From: Hirsutella rhossiliensis
Lineage: Eukaryota > Ascomycota > Sordariomycetes > Hypocreales > Ophiocordycipitaceae
Reading direction: 5' to 3'
Assembly (NCBI RefSeq): GCF_020360975.1
Contig: NW_025408667.1
Coordinates: 5,332,001 to 5,396,000, forward strand
Length of the DNA stretch: 64,000 nt
Positions 1 through 13,784 of the stretch are shown in pieces (positions within the stretch are counted from its first letter, which is position 1; each line of letters begins with the position of its first letter). The notes under the pieces are model-generated. The model did no database searches and had not been told where the DNA came from. It saw only the letters and a program-made list of their open reading frames with translations. A program made the position numbers and the translations under genes.

Positions 1-1164
1 GCTTGAACGCTTCCCAGTCCCGGATGTCTGCCTTTGCAGGCCCCGGCGCCCGCTTTCGCCCGGGGCTAGTCTTTTCCCGCCGACTCGTCCTCACTGGATG
101 CTGCGGTTGATTCCGAATCATCTGCGGCATCGGGCTTCTTCATGCGCGCAGCTTTAGGTCGCTGTTGCTTCCCTTCGCCAGGAAAGACCACCTGGGCTGG
201 GCAGTCCACGATAAGATGATCCGTCCGACCACAGCGATAGCAGCGGCGCTCATCCTTCGGCTTCTTATCGACATGTCGACGACCCTTCGACTCGTGGCCA
301 ATACGGTTGATGTCCGTCATCTTAACATCTCCGTCGGGGTCCTCCGGTTCCTCCTTGGGTCGTTGCCTTGGTAGCTGTTGAGGCGTCCGCTCAGTCGACG
401 TCGGCTGCCTACCGGGTTTCAGTCTCTCAATCTGCCCGCAATTTCCTGAACTCTCGCAAGCCATCCCTGGTAGTCGTCGGTAGGACGGCTGTGACCAAAC
501 TCTCTTGGAGGCGTGCATTTATTGCGTTCTCTAGAAATACGATCTTTGCACTGTCCGGCCAGTCTGCTCCCCCGGCTTCAGCTAATGCCTGTTCGAATCG
601 GGGAAGGAAGGACGCGAGAGGTTGGTCTTCGCGCTGCCGCATAGTTCTCAGCGTGGCAGCAGCGGGATTGGATGTTGCTGTCCTGGTAGGTTCGGTCGAG
701 GTATCGCATGAACTCTTGGGGTCGTAGCTACCCCAGGGCCTCCCGCGGCGTAAAGGTAGCGACCACTTGCTGTGGTCGCTCGTCCAAACATGAGTTGATG
801 AGGTACCAAAGTTCGCGATTTCCACTGTAGTAGTGTGCATCAAGGTCCAGCTTGTCTCGCATCTGCCTGGCCCAGGCGGGTAGCTCTTCCGTGAGCCGTC
901 ATACTTGGGTGGGTTGGGCAACGGTTTCCGCATTCCAGTACCGCAGGTTTTGGGAGGGCGTGCCCAAGCCAGGCGTGCTCTCGCCAATCCTCGTGCCACT
1001 GGCGGCGATTGCAAGTCGGCGCTCTGCGGCTGCGCTCGCCCGAGTTGCTCCATCAGCAAGGAAAGTTGGTCCTGTAGAGGGCTGAGAGTCGCATTGACCG
1101 CTTCTTGAATGCGTTGGTCAATCCATTGCTGCTGGAGACTTGGGCTCTCACTCTGCTGGTCCAT
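1..1164 (-). pseudogene. Frameshifted gag of a Ty3/gypsy-like retrotransposon, running off the left edge
   Basis: The gene starts at an ATG at 1164 (MDQQSESPSLQQQW). Visible parts in order are an N-terminal Gln-rich coiled coil, a capsid-like stretch (ASFLPRFEQALAEAGG, about 540-620) and, at about 190-245, an intact zinc knuckle CYRCGRTDHLIVDC (CX2CX4HX4C). Gag forms the retroelement particle and binds its RNA. The capsid part is broken: homologous-looking sequence jumps frame near 867, 675 and 440-520 (for example WARQMRDKLDLDAHYY lies in a different frame from both flanks). Several small indels therefore inactivate it. Unlike nearly everything else here, the sequence is GC-balanced and not RIPped. 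Pol would lie left of position 1. The frameshifts could also be sequencing errors, which I cannot exclude. Confidence 0.75.
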
Positions 1165-1446
1165 CCTGACGAGCAGTCTGCAGCTTGCGGTATTTAGAAG
1201 GAGCTCTAGATATGTGAAAGGCTGGCCCGGAGTTTATTCAACAAGCAGGTGCCTAGGTGTTGTCTATCTAGAGCTAAGGAGGAAAGAAGCTGAACTCGAG
1301 GCGTAGCCTCGAGTGCGAGCTATATTACCCTTCTCGGAATGTTCTCGCAGCTTCTGGGTCCGCGGAGCGGGGCCGGTGTTGCCACCGGAGCACGACCCAC
1401 CGGACCCGGTACAACCGGGTCCACCAGCCGGGCACAGCCCGTGACA
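1165..1446 (-). repeat. Putative 5' LTR and leader of the gag element
   Basis: On the minus strand a TGTCACGGGC start at 1446 precedes about 280 bp of unRIPped, structured sequence. It includes a self-complementary CGAGGCTACGCCTCG stem and an AATAAA-like motif (GAATAAACTCC), and leads directly to the gag ATG. A TG start and this position upstream of gag fit a 5' LTR. The 3' limit of the LTR, the primer-binding site and the second LTR are not visible, so the boundary is provisional. Confidence 0.4.
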
Positions 1447-2313
1447 CTAGGGGGGGATTAAAATTCGTCCCGCATTCCCCACCACATTTATTAGGCAGAG
1501 CAGTCAATGCACCACAATCTCCATGCACCTTCTATAACGTGACAAGAGATCTCAGAGACTTCTCTATGACTAGGATATAGGGCTCCACAGAGGGAGAAAT
1601 AACAAGCTCGTATAAGTACGCCCTGTAGCTTCTATGCTTGACTAGGCAGAGACAGAAATACGAATACAAGGGTATAGCAGATATATATATATAGGCACAT
1701 CTACTATTACCCGCCTATATAAGGTGGACACGTCTAGATAGCTTAGTCACTGGCGTTAGACTCGATATATAAAGGGTCCACTATATAGAGCGATATCTAG
1801 CTATCCTTGTCCCAAGCAAGGCGTAACCGGTAGCTAGGGCTGAATACCGTAGGCCTTACGGTTAGGTTTCGCTAAATATATCTATTTCCGGACCGGAGCT
1901 TGCATTATTAGATTAGGCCGAATTTGCGCTGTTGTTCGGAGAGGAATAGCCGGCAGGGCCGCAGGAATGCCTTACCCGCTAATAATGCTGAACCCCTCCC
2001 TAATATGGAAGTGTTAAGGCCGCCCTAAGCTGACTACAGTGGGATAGCGTTATAATCCGGTTTATTTATAGGGCTGTGCATTGAGTAACTTAAATACTAC
2101 CGAACGGAGATCTGCCCTTTGCATATACCCATGGCTAGGGGCCCTTATCTGGCGAGTGGAATTCGCGCACTATATAAATCGCTAGATAAGTGGGATGTGG
2201 CACGGGTAGGCCGACGACGTAGAGCCACTTAGCTTGGCGACTTTCAGCTCCCGCACGCTTACCCGAGCTACTTATGCTAGCCGGACTACGATATAGAGCC
2301 CGAGGTTCTACCG
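1447..2313. other. No gene seen; moderately RIPped spacer
   Basis: This stretch has mixed composition with many TpA steps but less extreme than further right. No credible open frame, repeat boundary or RNA gene was recognised. It is probably old transposon remnant or intergenic DNA hit by RIP leakage. Confidence 0.4.
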
Positions 2314-2572
2314 TGTCGGAACTGACGGGTAGAAACATATATCGGATCACGTGCATTATCACGTGTAGACACCGGGCAAATCGGGCAGCTAATTTCCCCC
2401 TTAGGGACGAGGCCTCCTTAAAGGGCCTTAAGAAGAAAAAGAGTATATAATTATTATAATTAATATAACCTCTTTTATAGCTATATATAAGCTGCTATAT
2501 TAAACCTTAATCTATTATATATACCTACCTATTTCCTTATTAGGCCCGAGCCGTAGAACTACCGTTCTAATA
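2314..2572 (+). repeat. Copia-type LTR (259 bp), probably solo
   Basis: It starts TGTCGGAAC and ends GTTCTAATA, an inverted terminal pair once RIP (CA to TA) is allowed for. The whole 259 bp matches, in inverted orientation, the LTR at 24210-24466. The sequence before it (ctaccg) has no polypurine tract, so it is not a 3' LTR joined to an internal region on its left. What follows does not look like copia, so I call it a solo LTR or the 5' LTR of a rearranged element. Confidence 0.75.
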
Positions 2573-2584
2573 TACTGTTACCTA

Positions 2585-2603
2585 TAACCCTAACCCTAAC
2601 TAA
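2585..2603 (+). repeat. Short telomere-like motif, about 2.5 CCCTAA units
   Basis: Thirteen bases after the LTR lies taaccctaaccctaactaa, matching the CCCTAA telomere repeat for two full units and a partial one. It is short, and the surrounding RIPped sequence is rich in CCCTAG/CCTAAG words, so chance is a real possibility. Confidence 0.3.
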
Positions 2604-5600
2604 TGCTCTAGCCCTAGCTAGAGCCTCTACTTAAGCCCCTACGACCCCCTCTAGCTCCCTAGAAAGAAATAAGTCCTTAGTAGGCCTATCTAAGCCTTTA
2701 ATAATATAAAGGTTTATATTTAAAATACCGCCCTAGCTAGTTACCCCTCTTTGCCCCCCTATTCTTATAGGGGATAAGAGGAGACGCTTAGACTCCTTAG
2801 GAGGCCTAAAAGATATAGAATAGACCCTCTAACTATTAAATGCCGCTCTAGTCTTAGTAAAAAAGGCGTAGAAAATAAGGCCTTTATTCTTAAAGCTTAT
2901 AGAAGGAATTATATACGCTTTAGCTAACTTAGTTAGCTAGGGACCCTTCCTTAGGCTGCTGCCTCTCCCCTTCTCTTAGGGGCTAAAAACTAGTCTCTAG
3001 AACTAGTCGAACTAATAAACGTCTTAATCTAAGACCGCTATACCTAGGACTAAGGCCCCCTAGCCTAAAGCTACCTAGCTTAAGGCTAAATCCTTCGCCT
3101 AGGCCCTCTAGACCCTAGCCCTAGCTAAAACACTAGCTAAAGCTAAGGCTAAGACTAAGACTATAGACCTAGCTAAGCTACTAGCTAAGAAAATAAACCC
3201 TAAGGAGGGGTACTAGCTTATTCTTAAGATAAGAAAGTAGGACCTATAGCTTGCTTTTAACCCCCTTTTACTTCGAGACTAAGCTAATACTACTATAGGC
3301 GCTATAGCTATCCTAAGCCTTAAGAAGTAAATCTAAGGCAATATAGTTATTATAACTAAGTAGCCTTACTTTATAAAGCAGCTCTTAAAAGAAAAAGAAA
3401 AGTAGAAGCCTTTTTTTAATAGTTTCCCTATTAAATCGGTCGACCTTCCTAAGTTAGTATACCTAGCTTCTAGCACCCCCTACTTCTAGCACCCTTCGTA
3501 GCACTAAGGCAGGTATATTCTAAACGCAATTAAAGCCGTATTTTAATATTACGATAATTAAATTTAGTATTTCTAGCTACTCTAGCTACTAGCTATTGCA
3601 AAGAGCTTTAAATCCTACGTTCTAATTAGCTATAGCGGCGGTAGCCGGCTTAAGCGTATACTTAAGCTATTTCTTTATCTTTATAACTTATTTAATCTAT
3701 ATAAACCGCTTATTAGGGTCCTAAGGGACCTTTTTCTATTATTAAGGCTATAGACGATATAATTAATACTCTAGCTACTATATTCGAAGCTAGGAGGCTA
3801 TAAGCTACTAATTTTGCTTATTAAGGCTATAGCTAACCTTACTAAAGAGTAGTCGGATCGTACGGTTAACTTAACCGTGGTTTTCTAGCCTTATAATAAG
3901 GCGACGGACTTCTTATAATCGTTTAGAAGTTTTAAGAGCATTGTAAATAGCTAGGGTACTAGAATTCTTTATTTTTAACGGCGTTAACGGCGTTAACGGC
4001 TATAGTAAGACGAACCGGCTTAGTAAGAGCTTTGCTATATTAACTAGCTATAGTCCTAACTTACGCTACCCGCCCTTAATATTCTTTTTAGTTAGACCGG
4101 CCTACCGGGCCTAATAATATACTTAGAGGAAGGTAGCCTTACTAATTAGTACTATATCGTCGAAAGATATAATTTTTTTAAGTTAATATCGGTAGGTAGC
4201 TTTAATTAGTAAGAAAACTAAGATATTTAGAAGTTAAAGGATATAGGAAGAGTATACTAGTAGAAAAAGAAGATAAATATAATTCTTAAAGTATTTATAT
4301 ATAAAATCGTTGGTTTAATAGCTCCTATAGCTATTAATAATAAGGAGAACGTTCCTATATAAGTAGCGTCTTATTTAAGGGATAAATACCTACTTAAGCT
4401 ATTAAATAGCGATAGAATCGCTTATCTAGCCCTTTAAGGAAGTAACGAAGTCCTAATCCTTTAGAAAATTAAGTTCGTTAAGGAACTATTACTATTAAAG
4501 GTCCTAGCCCTTAAAGATTATAAGGGGGGTTAAGGCCTAGCTTATTATAAAGACGTATTTAATAATTATAGTCTAATAACGCGATCTAAGCTACTTCTTA
4601 ATAGCCTCCTTCTTCTCTAAGCTCCCTAGCACTAGCCCGTTATAGCTAAGGCCTTTAAGGATACTTATTTCGTCTATATTAAAGCGTAATTCTAGTAGGA
4701 TTGCCTATATAGCTAGTAGCTTAAGTAATTAGAACTATTCCTTAATCCCGCTAATAGAGGCGCCGTTAATATAAGTAGAATTAAGAGATTTACCTTTAAT
4801 CGTGCTAATCTCTAGGTTTTAGGCTAAAAAGCTCGAAATATAGTATTTTCTAAGTAGGCAGGGGTCTTTACTAGCTATAATAATGCGGCCAGCGAATTCC
4901 CTAAGTTAATAATATATTAAAGGTAGCCTAAGGGCCGCTTAAGTAAGAACCTATTTATAGAGGTGTTTTTCCTACTCTTAACTAAGCCTTTAAGATACTT
5001 CTTTTACCTTATTTATAGGTAGGGCTCCTTTAAGACGCGTCTAAAGGGTTGTTTTTAGAATACCCTACTTACGACTAGCTTAGAGCTAAGGTATACTATT
5101 ATTAATAGCTTTAAGCGCTTCTTATAGCTAGTTTTCGGTATATTTAGAAAGACTAAGTATTGCTAATTCGAATAAGATTTATTTTATAATTATTAAATAA
5201 GAGATATATAAGAAAACGCGGTAACGATATAGTAGGTAGTTAACGCAATAGTAATATAAGGAGGTACTAAAAGTAAGGGGTGCTAGAAGCTAGGTATACT
5301 AACTTACTAGCTAGATAAAGCTAGTAGCTTATAACGTCCTTATTTTAGTAGAGATAGATATTCTAAGCCTCTTCCTAAGTAAGGCTAAGACCTTTAATAA
5401 AATAGAGACCTTAGGAACCCCTAGGTAGCTTAAACAGCCTTTATAAGGGTAGAGGACCGGATCGATCGTCTTTACTATCTCCTCTATAAAGGAAGGGGCC
5501 CGCTACTATAAGTAAGGTCTCTATATTATAGGAGCTAAGTCTCGAATAGAAGCTTATAAGGAATTTACTATATATATATAGTACTATAGATACTTAGGAT

Positions 5601-6382
5601 TTAGCTATAACCTTAGATCTTACTAAAAGGAGGTAAAGTATACCTTCTACCTATAAAAGCACCTTACTTAAGACTATAGCTACCTTAGCTATAAAGCTAG
5701 CAAGGCTTACTCTTACTTTTAGGCCTATTACTATAACTATAAGAGTAACTACCTTATAACTAATAAGTCTCTATACGAAGTCTTTAAGGCTATATTAAAT
5801 GCCTAGATACCTTAAAGGACCTAGGCTTTTAAGGCTTTCTTAAAAAGCTAATAGCTAGGCCTCTAGCCTTATTATATAAAGGATAAGTAAGTAAGTATAA
5901 AGATTAAGGACTAAAAGACTCTTATTCCTATTTAATAAGTAAGAATAATTAATCCTTAAATATATTAGTTATAAGAGTAAGTAAAGCTACTACCTATAAG
6001 TAGTAGCTCGCTTAGTATCTACTACCTATTAAGTAGGAAGTAGGGAGCGTTAATCTTATAGCGCTAATATCTCTTATATAATAGCTAGGTTCTTAGTTCT
6101 TAAATAGAGCCTCTTAGCCTATATAGCCGCTTAGGTAGTATTTTTAATATCGCGGGTTTACTATTCTTCCCTACCTTTATTAGCTTAGCTATAGACCTTA
6201 GGTATAGCGTAATAAGCGGTTTCTATTAGTTAGTTAACTAGATAGTTAGTATAATTATTAATTTCTTTTAGGGATTATAGTATAAAAGGGGTAATTAAGG
6301 GCCTAAAATATATCGTTATATTTATATAGGTACGTTTAGGTTTAAATAAGCGCTAGTTTATTAAAAGTCCTTAAAGCTATAA
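2590..6382 (+). pseudogene. Long RIP-degraded open frame, unidentified (5' part)
   Basis: Read on the + strand, long stretches (checked at 3200-3480, 4200-4700 and 4900-5400) stay in one frame whose only interruptions are TAA/TAG at positions expected from CAA, CAG or TGG. Clean segments include KVFIYKIVGLIAPIAINNKE (about 4287-4345) and an Ala/Lys-rich N-terminal stretch near 3100-3200. The frame runs into the chromovirus insertion at 6383 and continues in phase after it at 14240. The product would exceed 1,200 residues in this part alone. I do not recognise the family. The N-terminal 300 codons faintly resemble LINE ORF1 proteins of fungi, and the adjacent CCCTAA motif would suit a subtelomeric gene, but neither is convincing. 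RIP implies that it was multicopy. Confidence 0.5.
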
Positions 6383-6832
6383 TATAACGACCGGTATTAT
6401 TCTTAAGGGATAAACCTATTAAGGGGTTTATATTAATAGATATAATAGGGCGTAGTCTAAGTAATAATATATATATTACGTTAGTAATAAGTTAGAGGTC
6501 GTAGACTATAGACTATAATTAGGTAATTAGAATTAAAGATAGAATCGTAATAAAGATCTATATTAAAAGCAAGAGAGCTATCTATCTAAAGGAGTAAAAG
6601 TAGGTAGCTATATATACCTATAGAGACTATCCTTAGATTATAGGCCTAGCTATAATCCCTAACGTTAGATTATATAGAGCGTAGTAATCTCGTTAATCCT
6701 AGATTACGTAGATCTCTACGATCCCCTCGATCCTATATCTATTAAATAGTCGTACTAACTATTTATCTATTAGACCGTATTACGTGCTTAACGCGGTCGA
6801 CCGTTAGCGGCCTAGTAGCCGTAGTTATAATA
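6383..6832 (-). repeat. 3' LTR of chromovirus F (450 bp)
   Basis: Plus-strand ends are TATAACGACCGG and GTTATAATA. It aligns over its full length with 13785-14234, 49478-49927 and 56873-57322, differing mostly by C/T and G/A. Confidence 0.93.
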
Positions 6833-9800
6833 CGATATCTCCCCTCCTTTTAGTCTTATCTATAAGACCTACTATAGCTGCCTTAGCCGCTATATATAAA
6901 TATACCCTTATCGCGTTATATATAAGTATATCGTTCCTTATCTCTTTTATCCTTTTAGGATATACTACTAATAGTATATCTAGTCGTATACTAAAAAATC
7001 GTTCCTAAAAAGCCTTTAAGCGCGCTGCTCTTACCGAATATATCGACTTAAGTAGAGATCCTACCGATATACTATATACTCGATACTTTAAAGCAAAGAA
7101 GACGAATTATTAGATAGCCGAAAATTCTTCGCGCTATAATAATTATATTGCTAGTAGTCGTCCCTATTATAATAGTATTTTAGTAGCCTCTTTTTATAGG
7201 TATCTTTTAATTCTTTCTACGTATAGTAGCTAATATATTTCTTTTAATAACTAAATTATTAGTAGAGTAATATAGGCTATATTCTAAAGAGGAGGAAGCT
7301 AGGGAAGCCTTATTAAAGCTTTAGGTATAGCTTACGAATCTTTAGTTATAAATATCTATCGCTATTAATCGTTTAGCTCGTATCTAAAAGATTTAGAATT
7401 ATATAAAGGAAAAGAGTTCTAAGTTATTTCGTCGTAGTATCTAAGAAGTAGATACCGAGGATAGCGTTTTACCTATACTTAATACGTATAAATATTAGGT
7501 AGTAAATAACTTATAATTATTAGGCGTTCTTAATAAGGCGAATTAGTCCTCGTTTAGTATTAGCGAGGAGTTTATAGATCTTAGTCCTTTAATCCCTCCT
7601 AAACCTTCTAGTAAAATTATCGAAGTAAAGAGCTATAGTAAGTTAAGTGCTTAAGTAGTTCCTAGGTATTTTCCTCTAGTCTATATCCCTTCTACTTAAT
7701 AAGGTATTCTTATTACTAACCTTATTTTCTTATATCTAGTATTTATTTTACTTTATATTCTTAATCGTCGTTAACTTTAATTTTTTCCTATAGTTTAGCG
7801 TTTTATAGCGCTAGTTCTAATAATAAGATATAAAATATTAGGTATATCTATATTATTATTAGTAGCGAAAGTTTATAGTTAACTTTTAAAATAGTTTTCT
7901 TAACCTTAAATAGTCTAAGTTTCTTAAAATCTAATTTATTACTTAGTTATTTTATTTTAATATTTCGTTATATAAAGTAGACTATATCTCTCTCTTAAAA
8001 GATTAGTCCCTATAATCTTTTCTAATTATAGTAAGTAGATATTTATTCTTTAATAAGTTAAAGTTCTTATTATATTTCTTTATATAATTTTTATAGCTAA
8101 TCTACTTATAGTATCGCTCGTTCTACTTATAGTCCTTATCGAGTAACCTTAAATACTTCTAGGTTATATCTATAATTAGCGTTTATTAGTAAGAGCTTAG
8201 TTATTTCTATAACTAAGCTATTATAAGCTAGTTACGCTATTAGTAGCTATTTAACTTAATCGTTTTATTTATAGCTAATATAGTATTATAAATATTATTT
8301 AAGCGTTTAGTTAAGTCGTTTTATTTATCTATCTATTTATAGGTAATAAGCTATACTAAGCTTATATTTCGTCCTTATCTATACTATAAGAGCTTACTAA
8401 AATTTAGCTATAAACGTACTTTCTTTATTAAAGATAATCTTATTTAGTAGTATATAATTACTAATAATTATTCGTAGGAATATATATACTAGCTCTTTTA
8501 TATTACTTACTTCTTTATATAGTAAAAAGTATCTATACTTTATTAATCTACTAGTAATAATAAATATACTATCGTACTTAACGTTAGTTATAAGTTCTTT
8601 TAACGGTAGTAGCTTTATAATATAGTTAAAAGCTATTAAATCCTATAGTTTCTTTAGTACTAGTAGTAGTTATAATTCTCTATATAGTTTATATCGTTTA
8701 GCTTTACTTTATACGTAAAGTTTATATTCCTTAATAACTTATTATACTACTTTTTTAAGCTATAGGAAGTTATAATATCGTTTAATCCGTTTTATTATTC
8801 TTTAGATTCCCTAGTATCTATATATTAGATATTCGTATATATCTTATATAACTTTATCTTATAATTTTAGTAGTATCTAGATTTTATTTTTATATATTAA
8901 AACTTCTAAATATCCTATATTATATCTATTTAGTACTTTATATTCTTTTATTTATTTTAGGATCTTTTAGTAAGTTAAGTTATTAGGTTATACTTTAAAT
9001 ATTATATTTAGCTATCGTTACTAGTAGTTCCCGTTTTCGTAAATTTCTAGGAGCTATCCTCTTACTATAGGTGCCCTTATATCGTAGTCGCTTCGTTAAC
9101 TAAGGGTATTAGCTCGACCGTTTTCTATTCCTTTTCTATAAATTATTTTATAGTCGAATTCTAATAAGTATTCGGCCTATTAGATCTATCGTCCGTTTAA
9201 GTATTACGTCGTTATAAAATATAAGATATTCTTATAGTCTATATAGACCTTAACTTTATATTTACTTCTAAGAAGGTAGTATTAAAATTCCTTAAAAGCT
9301 TAAATAATTACGAGGAATTCTTTATCGTAGATAAGGTAATTAAGTTCTAGGCTATATAGCTTCTTTAAGTAGAATATAATTAGTCGTAGTCTTCCTTTAT
9401 TATCTTTTTATCCGATTTATACTTTTAAAGTAAAGTCTAATATATTAGTTTCGAGTTCGATTTATTATTTTAGATTAAAGGTAGTTAAGACTAGTTCTTA
9501 CGTAATTATAGTTTTAATATATTCGAAAGCTTTATTAGCTTTATCATCCTATATAAATTCTTTTTCCTTCTTTATTAAGTTATATAGTAGTACTATAATC
9601 TTTCTAAAATCCTTAATAAATCGTTAGTAGTAATTTATAAATCCTAGGAAACTTTATACGTCCTTAATATTCTTTAGCGTTAGCTATTCTTTAACTAAGT
9701 TAATTTTATCTTATTATATTTATATCTCTCTTAGTAAGATTATATATTTAAGGAAGTCTACTTCCTATATATAAAACTTACTTTTCTTTAGTTTAACTAA

Positions 9801-12800
9801 TAACTTTATATTTTAAAGTACGCGGAGTACCTTATAGATATATTCCTTATATTCTTCTAAGGTATCCGAGAAGATTAGGATATTATCTAAGTATACTACT
9901 ATAAAGATATCTAAGTATTCGCGTAGGATATTATTAATTATCCGTTAAAAGGTAGCTAGTATATTTATAAGTCTAAATAATATTACTAGATATTTAAATA
10001 GTCCGAATTTCGTTTTAAAAGCTATTATTTATTTATATCCCTTTTTTATATATATTAAGTTATAGGCGCTTTTATAGTCGAGGGCTATAAACTATTTTTT
10101 ACTATATAGTCGATCTCGTAGTTTTAATATAAGCGGTAATAGTATTCGGTCTTTTATTATAATATCGTTTAAGCGTCTATAGTTAATAACTAGTCGTAGC
10201 TTACTATTTTTCTTTAAAATAAATATAACTAAGTAGCTTACTTTAGATATTAATATTTATATATATCCCTTTTATAGATTCTCGTCGAGGTAGTCGTATA
10301 GCGTTTATAGTTACTTTTCGTTTAGGTTATAGATCTTATAAAACGTTAGCGTTATTCTATCCTTAAGATAAATTTTATAGTCTTATTAGCTATATTTAAG
10401 TAACCCTATCTTAAGTTCTTCCTTAAAGAGTTTATTATATTTTTAGTATTCCTTAGGGATATTCCTTATTCTATCTTATAGGCTTTATTCTTTCTTTTAA
10501 GAGCTAGTTTCTCTTAACTTAAGCTCTTTATTAATTTATTTAAGGTCTTTCCTTAAAGTAGTAATAACTCTTTAGATCTTTATATTATATCCTTTATTTT
10601 ATTTATATCGGATACTAGGTTATATAGCCGTATTAGTTAGTATATAGGTCTTATTAGTCGATTTTATTATATCTACTAGTTTAGTTACTATTTTTATTTA
10701 TATTGCTAAAGCCTATAATAATTTACTTAAACGGTTATCCCTTTTATCCTATTTAGTAGCTAAATTATCGTAAAATTTTACTTTCTTTTAAATCTACTAG
10801 TCCTAGAAACTTATATCTTCGTTTTAATATAGCTAGCTAGTTCTTTAGTTAATTAGTAGGTTACTCTCCTATAGCTATAAAAGTCTTAATATAATATTAT
10901 ATTCTTTAATATCTATAATATTAAAGTTAACTTATTTATTATAGCCCTAGATATTAATATTAAGGTAATTAATCTCTATATTAATAATTCCGTTATTATA
11001 GTTAAAGGCCTCTCCTTTAATATTTATAAGTTTATATAGATCTTTCTTATATCTCTATATAAGTCGGTAATAATTAACGACTCTAAGTAAAACGTAATTA
11101 CTTATTACGCTATAGTCTAAAAGTATATATATATAATATCCCGCGATTTAGATATTTAATACTATTTAGTTACTATAGCTTACCGTTACTATATATAGGG
11201 TCCTTAGATCTTATTATATTATACTAGTCTATAGCCCTTTTATAGATAGCGTACCTTATTTTTTACTTAATTCTTATTCGTTTTATTTAGGTATTCTTCT
11301 TTAATTTATTATTAATATCGTTTCTTTATATTTTTATTATATAGTATTATATTAGGGCTTAAGAGACTAATTTCTTATAGCTAATCGAAGATTTCTTATT
11401 TCTTAACGCTATATCGTTTATATTATACTACTTTATAGTTAATTATATACTATACTTTATAATTCTATTTATTTTTATACTAAAGGTTGAGTTTTCGTTT
11501 AGTATCTTTTTATTTTTTACGTAGTATTTCTATATCGATTTTTCCTTAGTCGAATATAGCTTATAGCCTTTATATATATTACTAATAATCTTTTAGTATA
11601 CTATTATATCGTTTATACTATACTTATACTTTTTTATATTTATAAACTCTATAGTTTAGGTATATATATTCGTTATAATCTTCTTTATTATATTTAACTT
11701 ATTATATAAGTCTTTAAAAGATTAATAGTTTAGATACTTTAGAGCGAGTAGCGCTATACTATTCCTCTATTTTAGCGTGTTTATAGATTTTATATATCTC
11801 TAAAAGATATCTTATTAATAATCTATAATTATCGCGGTATTTAAGTAGTATACTATAATTAGGTTCTAATAATATAACTTAGTCGTTTAAGTAGCGTTAA
11901 TCGATTTTCTAGTAGTTTAGTTTTATACTTAGGTAGGGTTTTAAAAGTACTTATCCTTTAAACCTAACTAAGAAGGCGTTATATTATACCTTTATCTAAA
12001 AGTATATTATATAATCTAGGTAAACGTATAATATCTATAAAATATACTTATAGTACTTATAAGTAAGTAGTATTTATAGATTATCTTTAAATTCTCCTTA
12101 TAGTTACTATTCTCGTTATAGAGCTATAAAGGTATTAACTATAGTAATAGCTATAGCGTAGTCTCCTCTATATAATACTAGTTAATATCGAATTAATATA
12201 GCTTATTAGTTTTCTATAAGAATTTAAGGTATTTATTAGGTTTTAATTTTAAGTATTTCTTTAAATTCTTTAAAGTATAAAGCGTGTTCTTTAATCGTAG
12301 TATTTTCTTTTAATAGCGAGGGTAGTAGTATAAGTTCGTTCTCGTCTTTTATTTCTCTAAGTATTTCTTATTCTTTAAAGCTTATATCGTCGATACTTTA
12401 TTATTCCTCTTTAAGTTATTATCTAAGTTTTATAAGTATAAGGGCTATATCTATATCTTCTTTATTATATTACTTATAGACTACCTATTATTATTATCGA
12501 TTTTTATTTTATATATCTTCCTAGAATCGTTTACCGTTCTTCCTAATCTAGTTTTAAGAGACTCTTTTAAGATAGGGGTATTTTAGTTTTATAAATTTAA
12601 CTTATTTTTATATTTTAAGATCCCTTTATTATATTATTATAAGGGTTTTCTTTAATAGCTTTAAGAACTATCTAATATTATTCTTATCGTTTAAGTATAC
12701 TATATATTTATCGTTATAATATATAGTCTAACTAAGAAGTTTATACTTTAGTTCCTATCTATTAATAGCGTTTAGGTATTTCTTACCTTCTAGGGCTAGT

Positions 12801-13784
12801 ACTTAGTAGGTTTTCTTCTCCTTATAAGGTTATCTATATTCTTTAGAGTAATATCTAAGTTTCCTATAGTTAAAATACTTTCCTTTACTTTTCTATATTA
12901 TATTTAGATCTATCCTACCTAGGTTAGTTATATAGGTATAGGTAATAAGAGTTTCGTGCTTCTTCTTATAGTTAGTACGTTAGTTAAAGTTATTCCTATA
13001 AAAAGGGTTCTAGTTTCGTCTTCCTTATTTCTTTTCTTAGCGTTACGTATACTATTTATTATCGATTCGTACTACTATAGTAATATAGTCTAAGAGGTTA
13101 TTAGGTCGATTTTCCTTATAAAGCTTATCTTTAACTTCTTCTTTAAGCCTATCGTAGAATCGTAATATAAGAGGTTCGTTGTCTTAATTAAGCTTTAAGG
13201 TAACTTAACGGAACTTTATAGTATAATCTAATACTAAGATCCTTTATTAGAGTTTTCGGAGTTTCTATTTAGCTTCTTATTCCTCGTTAGTTATTCTAAA
13301 TACCTTTATAATAGCTTCTTTAAATCCTTAGAAACTAGTAAAGACTTCGTTTATCTTATTATCTCGTCGCGCTAGTTAGTTATTAAGAAAATCCCTTATA
13401 ATAGGTCTAAACTAAGTAAGTACCGTTCTAGATAGATAATTCCCTACGTAGAGTACCTTTTCGACTAAGTCTAAGAGTTTCGTAGGGTAAAACCGGTAGT
13501 AGGCCTTAAGTTAGGTAAGAAAGTCTCGAAGCGTGCTATAAGTACCGTCGAATAGTCCTAGCTATTTTAGTTTAACTACTTCTCTAAGGTCCCTAACTTA
13601 TCCGTTACCTCCTTTATTCCTAAGTAACTATACCTTATATTAAAGGGTAATAATCTCGCGTATTATATCCTAAGGCGATATAGTAGCTCTAGAGTTAGTT
13701 AATCTAGCTTACTATATAGGTATATTAATAGTTACGATATTACTTAGAGTAACGCGGTATTATACTAAATAAGAGCTTTTAACG
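6833..13784 (-). pseudogene. gag-pol remnant of chromovirus F
   Basis: This is the coding region for particle, protease, reverse transcriptase, RNase H and integrase, destroyed by RIP. Reading the minus strand: a zinc knuckle with Cys changed to Tyr near 12865-12905 (KYFNYRKL); a protease-like LLDYSVISNYV near 11090-11130; the RT active site as DIFIVVYLDNILIFS at about 9875-9912 (second Asp of YLDD now Asn, a G-to-A change); integrase C-terminus (KLDF.KLG, about 7900-7930); and a chromodomain (EYLIK.KGYRLEENT, about 7640-7765). The domain order with integrase after RT defines Ty3/gypsy, and the chromodomain a chromovirus. Stops are dense and it cannot be active. Confidence 0.88.

Noticed and set aside
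1499..1512. Short match to the TIR word CAGTCAATGCACC of the MITE-like element
   Set aside because: Only about 13 bases, no partner arm and no further similarity; likely chance.
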